The position numbers were made by a program, and so were the translations under genes. Below, in pieces: positions 16,826-23,139 of a stretch of DNA of 24,596 nt (position 1 is its first letter; each line of letters opens with the position of its first letter). The notes below the pieces were generated by a model, which saw only the letters and a list, made by a program, of their open reading frames with translations, was not told the origin of the DNA and searched no databases. Source of the stretch: a virus; the IMG/VR virus record IMGVR_UViG_3300025698_000053, positions 1-24,596 of that record, one strand, 5' to 3'.

Positions 16826-18706
16826 ATGTCAACCAATCAAGTAATAAATGATGTTGAGCCAAGAACTCAAATAGTCGCCACAAGCCTGCAAACTGTGTTT
16901 AATGCAGCGTGGACTGCCGATGTTGCAGCGAGTGTCCTTGTTTACGCGAGAGCTACCGGAGTAGACGCGGATGATGCTACTCAACTTATAGCGGACACAG
17001 AATATAGTGTGTCCTTTATCGGCTCTACCGAAACCGTGCGCGTTACGTTCTCTACAGGCCGAGTGCTAGATGATATTGTTACTTTAGTTCGTAGCACTGA
17101 CTCCTCCCGGACCAACCTTTATACCAACACAAACTTCACGCCTTCAATGCTTAATCAAGATTTTGGCATTGAGACTTTGGTCCAACAGCAAAACCAAATG
17201 TATGCGCGTGACTTTGCGCCGCACTATAATTTCTCTGCTACATACACTAATGACTCAGACACAGATATTGATTTAGTTCTTCCTGTTCTTGGGGCCAATC
17301 AAGTCTGGGCTATGAATGCAGGCCAGACCAAAATAGTAGGCTACGACTTATCTGAAACTGGCGGGCTTGTTAACACAGTAGTTGGAACAGCTAATCAGAT
17401 TGACGTGGATAGCACGGATGGTACGAACCCCGTCTTAAGCTTATCAAGCACGCTTATTGCTCCTGGAACCATCCAGTCTGGAAACATTAAAGTTAACGGC
17501 AACACAATCACAAGTGAAGACACTGATGGGGACATGAACCTAACGCCTAACGGCACGGGTGATTTAGTTCTAGACTCAGTTAATTGGCCTCAAGCTGATG
17601 GCACAACCGACCAGGTTTTATCTACGGATGGTTCTGGTCAAAGTGCTTGGGTAGACCAAACTGGTGGCAGTGTAGGTGGTGGTTTCCAGTCAATACAGAC
17701 ATTTACCTCCAGCGGCACGTGGACTAAGCCAGCAGGAATTACTCATGTTATTGTTGAAGTGGTTGGTGGTGGTGGTGCTGGTGGTGGCTCACTTGGTGGC
17801 GGGTCTGTAGCGTCAGCTGGGGGCGGTGGTGGTGGTGGTTACTCAACAAAATTTATTGATGTTAGTGCCATATCTTCGGAAACCGTAACCATTGGCGCAA
17901 GTGGAACTCTTGGCGCGGCTGGTAACAATCCTGGTGGAGACGGCGTAGATACCACTTTTGGCACTCACTGCACAGGCGGTGGTGGAGGTGGTGGTTTAGG
18001 CTCGGCAAGCTCGGCATATTCCGGTGGACGAGGTGGTGCAGGCGGGGCTGGCTCAAGCGGTACCGTTAATACAAATGGCGGCCCTGGGGGCAATGGAGCT
18101 ACAAGGAACGGTAATGCAAACCCTGGGTTTGGTGGCAGCACGTATTTTGGTGGAGGAGCTCAGCCAATCCTTTCCGACGCAATAGGTAGTGATGCAGTAA
18201 GCTACGGAGGAGGCGGTGGAGGCTCAGTTTCTACATCTACTAGCAGGCAAGGTGGTGGCGGGTTTGCTGGTATCTGTGTCGTTTATGAATATACGATAGG
18301 CGCAGTAACGGATGCAGTAGCAGCAACGCAGGCAGGACAGGAGGCAGCGACAAGTGCAGATACCTTTGTGTCGCCGTCCGTTCAGCAATACCATCCCAGC
18401 GCAGCTAAGGCATGGGTTGTGTTTGATGGAACGGGAACAGTGGCAATTAGCGCATCGTATAACGTTGCAAGCATTACGGATAATGGCACGGGTGATTACA
18501 CGGTTAACTTTACAAATGCATTTTCGAGTGCGAATTATTCTGCATGCGCTACTAATAAATGGGATGGGGGTGGCACAGCTTACAATATAGCCCAAGGAAA
18601 TGTGGCAGCTACCGCGTCGGCATTTAATGTAAATACATTTACGGGCGCTGGCGCAGCTGGAGATTCATCAAGAGTGTCCGCATCATTTTTTGGAGAACAA
18701 GTATGA
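16826..18706 (+). CDS. Tail fibre with T7-like anchor and glycine-rich adhesin domain (626 aa)
   Basis: Residues about 1-125 resemble the T7 tail-fibre N-terminal anchor: beta strands ending in VTLVRSTDSSRTNLY, then 'F..sMLN.dF.....LVQQQNQMY'. A middle part (about 210-290) has GNIKVNGNTI, NLTPNGTGDLVL and a DQVLSTDGSGQSAW motif common in phage fibres. Then a glycine-rich domain (about 292-490): FTSSGTWTKPAGITHVIVEVVGGG followed by many Gly tracts, like the polyglycine sandwich adhesins (T4-type Gp38). The C-terminal domain (about 515-626) holds YHPSAAKAWVVFDGTG and YNVASITDNGTGDYTVNFT motifs found at fibre ends. AAGGA lies upstream of the ATG. It should bind the host receptor. Confidence 0.8.
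   Translation: MSTNQVINDVEPRTQIVATSLQTVFNAAWTADVAASVLVYARATGVDADDATQLIADTEYSVSFIGSTETVRVTFSTGRVLDDIVTLVRSTDSSRTNLYTNTNFTPSMLNQDFGIETLVQQQNQMYARDFAPHYNFSATYTNDSDTDIDLVLPVLGANQVWAMNAGQTKIVGYDLSETGGLVNTVVGTANQIDVDSTDGTNPVLSLSSTLIAPGTIQSGNIKVNGNTITSEDTDGDMNLTPNGTGDLVLDSVNWPQADGTTDQVLSTDGSGQSAWVDQTGGSVGGGFQSIQTFTSSGTWTKPAGITHVIVEVVGGGGAGGGSLGGGSVASAGGGGGGGYSTKFIDVSAISSETVTIGASGTLGAAGNNPGGDGVDTTFGTHCTGGGGGGGLGSASSAYSGGRGGAGGAGSSGTVNTNGGPGGNGATRNGNANPGFGGSTYFGGGAQPILSDAIGSDAVSYGGGGGGSVSTSTSRQGGGGFAGICVVYEYTIGAVTDAVAATQAGQEAATSADTFVSPSVQQYHPSAAKAWVVFDGTGTVAISASYNVASITDNGTGDYTVNFTNAFSSANYSACATNKWDGGGTAYNIAQGNVAATASAFNVNTFTGAGAAGDSSRVSASFFGEQV
17760..17842 (+). repeat. In-frame GGT/GGC microsatellite in the tail-fibre gene
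   Basis: Two runs of GGT-type triplets (17760-17788 and 17820-17840) encode polyglycine in the adhesin domain. Slippage by whole triplets would change loop length without breaking the frame. No other repeat unit is seen. Confidence 0.6.
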
Positions 18707-19146
18707 TTAACCAACGAATAGCTTATAGAGATGGTGATGGGATTTCAATTGTATCACCAACACCTGAATTCTGTGCCAACCCTGCTAACACGATTGGAAC
18801 GTTAATTAGAACGCTGCCACTTGGTGTTCATTTTGAAGTTCATTGCGTCGAGGACATACCAACCGACCGTTACTTCCGAAACGCATGGCGCTTGGATAAA
18901 GGTGTAAATATCGACGTGGAATGTGCCAAAAAAATCCACCTCGACTGCTTGCGTAAAGTACGAAACAAAAAGCTTACTGAGCTAGATGTTCCTTTCCAGC
19001 GCGCGCTAGAAGATAAAGATACGGTAATGCAAGATAACATCGCAGAGAAAAAGAACGCGCTAAGAGATATGCCTCAAAATGTTGATATGAGCTTGTTAGA
19101 CTCACCTGGAAAAATTAAAGCATTCTTGCCGGATGTTCTGGCGTAG
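18703..19146 (+). CDS. Putative tail-fibre accessory / assembly-type protein (147 aa)
   Basis: Contains the phage pattern I-A-Y-R-D-G-D-G near the N-terminus, PTDRYFRNAWRL (53-64), a K-K-I-H-L-D helix with paired R/K, and LRDMPQ (about 120-125). Proteins with this 'P.DR.FR.AW' and 'LRD.P' layout follow tail-fibre genes in many phages; most resemble small fibre-associated or fibre-assembly proteins, and their exact job is not proven. It overlaps the fibre gene by ATGA, so the two are likely coupled. Confidence 0.5.
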   Translation: MINQRIAYRDGDGISIVSPTPEFCANPANTIGTLIRTLPLGVHFEVHCVEDIPTDRYFRNAWRLDKGVNIDVECAKKIHLDCLRKVRNKKLTELDVPFQRALEDKDTVMQDNIAEKKNALRDMPQNVDMSLLDSPGKIKAFLPDVLA

Positions 19147-19187
19147 TTAACTTATGTATACTAATTTAAACGATATAAGGAATTATC

Positions 19188-19541
19188 ATGACTTCAGCAC
19201 TTAAGTTCGCCAAGGATGCCAAAGGAAGTGTTACGTTTGCCCCAGAGCCAACTGTAACAATGTACAAGGCTGAGTTAACCAACGGGAATGCGGATAGCAT
19301 CACCTTAGCTACTGACGCAGATTTCTACACTGTATCTTTTGTATATCAACCAGGAACCACATGTTGGGTTGATGTGACGGGTGTTACCGCAGCCGGACCT
19401 GCCAGCGCAGCTTTTGTTTTAAGTACATCAAGAGCTAATCCAGCCTCTTATCTTTTGCCGGGTGGCGCAGAGGTTAGTGTTGTTACTGAAAGTGACACAG
19501 CCCAAGTAAGTATCGCAATCTGGCAGGGTGGAAATACATAA
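19188..19541 (+). CDS. Putative beta-rich virion surface protein (117 aa)
   Basis: A beta-strand-rich, Thr/Ser/Ala/Val-rich protein with few charges and no signal peptide. A central VSFVYQPGTTCWVDVTG strand pair and a C-terminal LLPGGAEVSVVTESDTAQVSIA stretch are typical of small phage structural sandwiches. AAGGA lies 7 nt before the ATG. Position among fibre genes suggests a virion component; I do not recognise a specific family. The 41-base AT-rich gap before it holds only a weak -10-like TATACT (19157-19162). Confidence 0.5.
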   Translation: MTSALKFAKDAKGSVTFAPEPTVTMYKAELTNGNADSITLATDADFYTVSFVYQPGTTCWVDVTGVTAAGPASAAFVLSTSRANPASYLLPGGAEVSVVTESDTAQVSIAIWQGGNT

Positions 19542-19723
19542 TGCCTAGCCCAGAGCAGCCCTTCATGTTTGACGTTAATTATTCATTTGGTTTTGGTAGT
19601 GTATTTACTGAAATTAACAATGAAGAAGCTGGTGTCACTCCGCCTCCTGTATCTGGAACATTTACATTGCTAGACGGGGCATCCTTTTCGTTACTAAGTG
19701 GCGAAGACTTCGTTCTGTTATAA
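19541..19723 (+). CDS. Small protein with LLDG/LLSG repeat end (60 aa)
   Basis: Coupled to the previous gene by TAATG, with AGGGTGG upstream. The C-terminal half contains repeated units of the form F-x-L-L-(D/S)-G-x-x-F (FTLLDGASF, then FSLLSGEDF, ending VLL). Similar short repeats occur at the ends of small proteins among phage tail genes; function is unknown. The N-terminal FMFDVNYSFGFGSVF is aromatic and beta-like. Confidence 0.5.
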   Translation: MPSPEQPFMFDVNYSFGFGSVFTEINNEEAGVTPPPVSGTFTLLDGASFSLLSGEDFVLL

Positions 19724-19732
19724 GGAAAAATA

Positions 19733-20590
19733 ATGGCTTCAAATATTGACCAAATCTTTACCGCTAATCCAGCGGCCGCTATGGCTGCGACGGATTTATT
19801 ATATTTGGGTCGCTCTCCTTATGGCGCACCGGATGACTTTGCTATTACATGGGCTAATTTACAAACCAGTATTACGGCACTAGGAGCGATTGCTGCTGAC
19901 ATCATCGTAAACGCCATACCCTTTGGTCGTGGCGCTGCAAATATATCTACAAATATTTTTGTAGGCTCTTCCGGTAATGGTGCGGCAACGGGAGGCTCGA
20001 ACCTTTGCCTGGCTAGCTCAACTACTTTTCAAGATTTAACATCAGGAACGGGTAACGTCTCAATCGGCAATAACTCAATGAGCTCCTTAACATCCGGCGT
20101 AAACTCTGTTTGCGTAGGGGTTAATGCGGGTAGGTTAATTACAGACTCAAACGGACTCACTCTAATTGGAGGTAGTTCAGGCTCAAAAGCAACGGGGGCA
20201 AACAATACTCTTGTGGGAAATGGCTCAGGTATTGAGATGACGACTGGTTCAAACAATGCTGGTCTCGGTCACTCAGTCGGTAGAAGTGTAGCTCCTGGCG
20301 CCATTGATGTAACGACAGGCTCTAATAATTTGTGGCTTGGAATAAACGCGGGCTCGGATGCCGCTGGTGCAACAGGGACAATCTCTATTGGATTTAATTC
20401 CGTAGCAGAAACAGCAACAGGAACTACAAGCGGTGATTCTGGCCCTGGATTGGCCATTGGTAGCGCGTCAGACATGGTAGGATTCAGGGGTGATGACAGC
20501 ATTTACCCTAGCGCTGGAACGTCTGCCGGTTACATGCGTGTCAAGATTAATGGCACAAACTACAAACTGTTACTTATGGCTGACGCTTAA
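19733..20590 (+). CDS. Fibre-like protein with YadA-type beta-roll repeats (285 aa)
   Basis: Residues about 95-240 are built from repeated G-x-N-x-x-x-G-x-x-(S/A/G) units (for example SGTGNVSIGNNSM, GVNSVCVGVNAG, GANNTLVGNGSG, GSNNAGLGHSVG, GSNNLWLGINAG), like the left-handed beta-roll of trimeric autotransporter adhesin heads. The N-terminal 55 residues (DQIFTANPAAAMAATDLLYLG and on) form a helix/strand anchor seen in marine phage fibres, and the last 30 residues are a compact strand-rich cap. There is no intramolecular-chaperone (S74-type) end. I infer a second trimeric receptor-binding fibre. AAGGAAA precedes the ATG. Confidence 0.6.
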   Translation: MASNIDQIFTANPAAAMAATDLLYLGRSPYGAPDDFAITWANLQTSITALGAIAADIIVNAIPFGRGAANISTNIFVGSSGNGAATGGSNLCLASSTTFQDLTSGTGNVSIGNNSMSSLTSGVNSVCVGVNAGRLITDSNGLTLIGGSSGSKATGANNTLVGNGSGIEMTTGSNNAGLGHSVGRSVAPGAIDVTTGSNNLWLGINAGSDAAGATGTISIGFNSVAETATGTTSGDSGPGLAIGSASDMVGFRGDDSIYPSAGTSAGYMRVKINGTNYKLLLMADA

Positions 20591-20602
20591 GAGGAATAAA
20601 TT

Positions 20603-21082
20603 ATGGTTGATATAGTGTTTGATGGGTCGATAACCTTGTCTCAAACATCTGGTGTTATCGGAACAACGACTAACAACAATGCCGACGCTGGTAGTGTAGG
20701 TGAGTATATTGAGTCAACCGGGGCCTTGGCTGCAAACTCAAATGCAACGTCTAAAAATATTACGTCGGTAGAATGTACGGCTGGAGATTGGGAGTTGTAC
20801 GGCACAGGGCATTTTAACAAGTCAGCCGGAACTGTTATGTCACAAACTATATTGTGGATTAGTGCTTTTTCAGCCACACTGCCAGGGGTTACATTGCGAG
20901 CTGAAAACAGGTATTCAAGCACAAATCCGGCGTCCGCGTCTAGCGCAAACATATCTTACACAGTCCCTACGGCACGGTTTTCCTTGTCTTCTACTACTAC
21001 AATTTACTTAAGCTCTTACGCTGCATTTACCACTTCGACATTATCATCATCGGGTAAACTTTGCGCACGACGTGTTCGATAA
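20603..21082 (+). CDS. Putative beta-sandwich virion protein (159 aa)
   Basis: Ser/Thr/Ala-rich and almost without charge except the basic C-terminal CARRVR. Residues 25-85 contain the run 'NNNADAGSVGEYIES...NITSVECTAGDWELYG', a layout of conserved phage structural proteins in which 'GSVGEYI' and 'TAGDW.v.G' are the anchors. The fold is probably a jelly-roll-type sandwich, and a role in host recognition at the tail or capsid surface is inferred from context. GGAATAAATT precedes the ATG. Confidence 0.5.
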   Translation: MVDIVFDGSITLSQTSGVIGTTTNNNADAGSVGEYIESTGALAANSNATSKNITSVECTAGDWELYGTGHFNKSAGTVMSQTILWISAFSATLPGVTLRAENRYSSTNPASASSANISYTVPTARFSLSSTTTIYLSSYAAFTTSTLSSSGKLCARRVR

Positions 21083-21095
21083 CTAGGAGAATATA

Positions 21096-21338
21096 ATGAT
21101 TACAGAAGAAAAATTACCGTTGCTAATTAAAAATGTTGATTGCGGCACGGGTTGTGTTGAAGCTATTTATCGCACAGTTCTCAAGCGCGACGGTGTAGTG
21201 ATTCACACAATCAATGACCATCAGTATGTTAAGGTTGAGAACGCTGAAGCTGGTCTTGTTGAGATTGAAAAAGCTGTACTGTTGGCTATCGAAAAACGTG
21301 ACGAGACAGAAACCAAGGGAGAAGATGATGTCATTTGA
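21096..21338 (+). CDS. Small protein, tandem paralogue A (80 aa)
   Basis: No known domain recognised. It aligns without gaps to the next gene product over about 30 residues: L7/L8, P8/P9, I11/I12, C16/C17, G19/G20, V21/V22, Y25/Y26, T27/T28, K30/K31, D32/D33, G33/G34, V34/V35 and I36/I37 are identical. The fold looks like a beta hairpin (about 20-47) followed by a helix (54-68). Residue 70 onward is a Glu/Asp/Lys tail absent from the partner. Strong TAGGAGAA site before the ATG. Function unknown. Confidence 0.55.
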   Translation: MITEEKLPLLIKNVDCGTGCVEAIYRTVLKRDGVVIHTINDHQYVKVENAEAGLVEIEKAVLLAIEKRDETETKGEDDVI

Positions 21339-21525
21339 AAAAGTAGAATTACCTGCGATGATTACTAAGCTTTGCTGTGAATCTGGTAAAGTTACCGTGC
21401 GTTACAGCACTGAAGTTAAAGAAGATGGGGTGTCTATCCTGGTAAACTCTGAAGAAAAAGAGATGGTGTTGGAAGGTATGGATGATTGCTTGGCTAAGAT
21501 TGCTGAGGCTATCGCTAAGGCTTAA
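21328..21525 (+). CDS. Small protein, tandem paralogue B (65 aa)
   Basis: Overlaps paralogue A by 11 bases and is likely coupled to it. I chose the second of two adjacent ATGs (21325, 21328) because AAGGGAG (21315-21321) is 6 nt from it. The frame is open further upstream but only inside the previous gene. The region LPAMI...CCESGKVTVRYSTEVKEDGVSI repeats the pattern of paralogue A, then a helix (about 48-65) ends the protein. Two adjacent cysteines (16-17) are notable. Function unknown; a small virion-associated or host-takeover role cannot be told apart. Confidence 0.55.
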   Translation: MSFEKVELPAMITKLCCESGKVTVRYSTEVKEDGVSILVNSEEKEMVLEGMDDCLAKIAEAIAKA

Positions 21526-21537
21526 ATAAGGATTTAC

Positions 21538-21720
21538 ATGATTGATTTAAATGAACGTCGAGAAAAGTTTGTGGCAGAGCAGGAAAAGATTTCACTGCGT
21601 TATGATGAGCTAAAGATTGAGATGGAAAATTTAAAAGCTAACCATACTTTAATTACCGGTCATATTGGCGAACTTGATTTTCAACTTCAAGAACTTGGAG
21701 ATAAAAATGATGAAGTGTAA
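21538..21720 (+). CDS. Small coiled-coil protein (60 aa)
   Basis: Nearly the whole chain is a single amphipathic helix with heptad spacing of Leu/Ile and Glu/Lys pairs (about 5-55), suggesting a dimeric or trimeric coiled coil. No signal peptide or membrane anchor, so it is not a spanin or holin. AAGGA precedes the ATG by 5-6 nt. Proteins of this form occur near late genes in many phages with unknown function. Confidence 0.5.
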   Translation: MIDLNERREKFVAEQEKISLRYDELKIEMENLKANHTLITGHIGELDFQLQELGDKNDEV

Positions 21721-21907
21721 AAACGGAATGAGTCCAAATAATTCAGGCAATGTTCCTGGGTTAGTTACAGGGGAAAAAGCTGAGAGCCGCTCTGGCTTCG
21801 CTCAAAATGTTCGCCGTGAAAAAGACCTTGGTAAATCTAATAAGCGTGCCGAAGGTGTTGCTTACGGTGAGTCGTACTTAGGTATTGATAAAATGGAACG
21901 TAAGTAA
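21707..21907 (+). CDS. Small basic protein (66 aa)
   Basis: Begins inside the coiled-coil gene (ATG 21707, 14-base overlap); GGAG (21697-21700) is 6 nt upstream, and a second in-frame ATG follows at once. Longer starts lie inside the previous gene and were rejected. The sequence is rich in Gly, Asn, Lys, Arg and Ser (NNSGNVPGLVTGEKAESRSG and on), likely flexible with a short helix near the end. No domain recognised. Its stop overlaps the next start as TAATG. Confidence 0.45.
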   Translation: MMKCKNGMSPNNSGNVPGLVTGEKAESRSGFAQNVRREKDLGKSNKRAEGVAYGESYLGIDKMERK

Positions 21908-22056
21908 TGCCATTAATCTCTGGCGCCAAAGCGAAGACCAAGAAAGGTTTTTCTGCTAACGTATCGGCTGAGATTAAGTCGGGCAAAAAAAAGGATACGG
22001 CTCTTGCCATCGCTTACTCCAAGGCTCGTGAAGCGAAAAGTAAAAAAAAGACGTAG
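21907..22056 (+). CDS. Small lysine-rich protein, DUF6496-like (49 aa)
   Basis: ATG at 21907 overlaps the preceding stop (TAATG). The sequence MPLISGAKAKTKKGFSANV, then AEIKSGK, then TALAIAYSKARE, fits the short phage/prophage family with the pattern 'kA..NI..Ei.aGKp..qAvAIA....r.A' (DUF6496). Function unknown. About a third of residues are Lys, mostly in the middle and last 10 positions, so nucleic-acid binding is possible. It overlaps the VRR-NUC gene by 29-53 bases depending on that gene's start. Confidence 0.5.
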   Translation: MPLISGAKAKTKKGFSANVSAEIKSGKKKDTALAIAYSKAREAKSKKKT

Positions 22057-22426
22057 CAGTCTGTTTCCCGAGAGCGCTGTTCAGCGTGACGTTCTCAAGT
22101 GGATGGGCTTACAGTACCCTGAGGCTCGCCGTGCGGTGGTTAGAATTGCCAATGAGGGCAAACGTACGGCTGCGGGGCATAGCCTTGCTACGGCTTTGGG
22201 AATGCATGTTGGAGCTAGTGATATTTTTCTTGCTTATCCCTCCCGTGGGTATCATGGGTTATGGTTAGAGGTAAAGCCACCTGGGTGGAAACCAACGCCA
22301 AGCAAGATGCCACACCATCAAAGGCAATTAGATTTTATTGAGCACATGAAAAGCCTGGGGTATGCTGGAGAAGTAGGTGTTGGGCTTGAAGGATGTGTTA
22401 AAATACTGAGTGATTATTTGAAGTAA
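22004..22426 (+). CDS. VRR-NUC domain nuclease (140 aa)
   Basis: A PD-(D/E)XK-fold nuclease of the VRR-NUC family: RRAVVRIANEGKR (42-54), GASD with D73 (70-73), LEVK with E89 and K91 (88-91), and a Gln-bearing helix HHQRQLDFIEHM (104-115) correspond to the family's catalytic D-ExK-Q layout. A basic N-terminal stretch (8-17) may bind DNA. Its substrate is unknown; family members cut structured DNA, and the site next to terL hints at a role in resolving branched DNA before or during packaging. The start is TTG 22004 (AAGGA 8 nt upstream); GTG 22028 is a good alternative. Both overlap the DUF6496-like gene in another frame. Confidence 0.75.
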   Translation: MPSLTPRLVKRKVKKRRSSLFPESAVQRDVLKWMGLQYPEARRAVVRIANEGKRTAAGHSLATALGMHVGASDIFLAYPSRGYHGLWLEVKPPGWKPTPSKMPHHQRQLDFIEHMKSLGYAGEVGVGLEGCVKILSDYLK

Positions 22427-22459
22427 AAAAGCGGGAGGGTATTCGGCCCTTAATCCCGC
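22425..22459 (-). terminator. Rho-independent terminator read on the minus strand
   Basis: GCGGGA (22431-22436) pairs with TCCCGC (22454-22459), with a smaller inner GGG/CCC pairing. On the minus strand the stem is followed at once by six T (A run at 22425-22430), the classic layout. On the + strand no T run follows. It therefore points leftward, against every protein gene nearby. No minus-strand gene except the tRNA-like element at 24449-24536 lies upstream of it in that direction. Confidence 0.55.
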
Positions 22460-22479
22460 ACTACTAACGGAGAAAGTGT

Positions 22480-23139
22480 ATGTCAATAAAAGAGAAAGTT
22501 AAACCAATAAAAGAATTATTTGTCGGTATGAGGGTAGAGAAGTTAATTATCCTAGAGATTATTCCTGGCTCGTACCCAAAAGGTCAAAAGCACATTACCG
22601 GTGGTCATAAAAATAAAACTGTTAGGTGTCTTTGTGATTGTGGTATTGAGAGCATTAAGTATTACGACTCCATTCGGTGGCACAAAACAAAGTCGTGCGG
22701 CTGCCTTAGTAAGGTGATTGGCCAAACTCACGGCATGCATAAGTCTACTGAGTATGGGTCTTGGGACGGCATGAAACGTCGGTGCTATAATAAAAATACC
22801 ACAGATTATATTCACTATGGCGCTCGTGGAATTACCATGTGTGAACGCTGGAAAAATAGCTTTGAAAGTTTTATAGAGGACGTAGGGCTAAAACCTACAC
22901 CCAGCCATACCCTCGACAGGATAGATAATAACGGAGATTACACTCCCTCCAATACAAGATGGGCAACCCGTAAAGAGCAGGCTAATAACAGAAGAGGTTT
23001 CAGGATAACCAAGAAAGACGCTATAGAGATACGCAGGTTAAAAGCGGTAAAGACCCCCAAAGAGCTGGCTGAAATGTTTATCATTTCACGCAGTTCAATT
23101 TATGGAATTATCAATAACCACACCTGGATGGACGCTTAA
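22480..23139 (+). CDS. HNH homing-type endonuclease (219 aa)
   Basis: A phage HNH endonuclease with a zinc-binding N-terminus (cysteines 50, 52, 54, 73, 75 in CLCDCG and KSCGCL), a conserved linker (EYGSWDGMKRRCYN, about 91-104; YGARGITMCERW, about 113-124), the nuclease core HTLDRIDNNGDYTPSNTRWA (143-162; H143 and the Asn residues), then a C-terminal helix-turn-helix-like segment (about 176-216) that would recognise target DNA. Such genes are mobile and often cut near their own insertion site in phage terminase or other late genes. It has GGAGA 6-7 nt before the ATG and a 1-base TAATG overlap with terL. Confidence 0.8.
   Translation: MSIKEKVKPIKELFVGMRVEKLIILEIIPGSYPKGQKHITGGHKNKTVRCLCDCGIESIKYYDSIRWHKTKSCGCLSKVIGQTHGMHKSTEYGSWDGMKRRCYNKNTTDYIHYGARGITMCERWKNSFESFIEDVGLKPTPSHTLDRIDNNGDYTPSNTRWATRKEQANNRRGFRITKKDAIEIRRLKAVKTPKELAEMFIISRSSIYGIINNHTWMDA

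Noticed and set aside
18224-18595. 123-residue minus-strand ORF rich in Cys, Arg and Ile
   Set aside because: Antisense shadow of the tail fibre C-terminal domain, with atypical composition.
17700-18706. Diversity-generating retroelement variable region in the fibre, as in BPP-1
   Set aside because: No reverse transcriptase, template repeat or matching second copy of the fibre end is visible in the window.
19147-19187. Promoter before the 117-aa gene (TATACT at 19157-19162)
   Set aside because: No acceptable -35 at 16-19 bases; AT-rich gap only.
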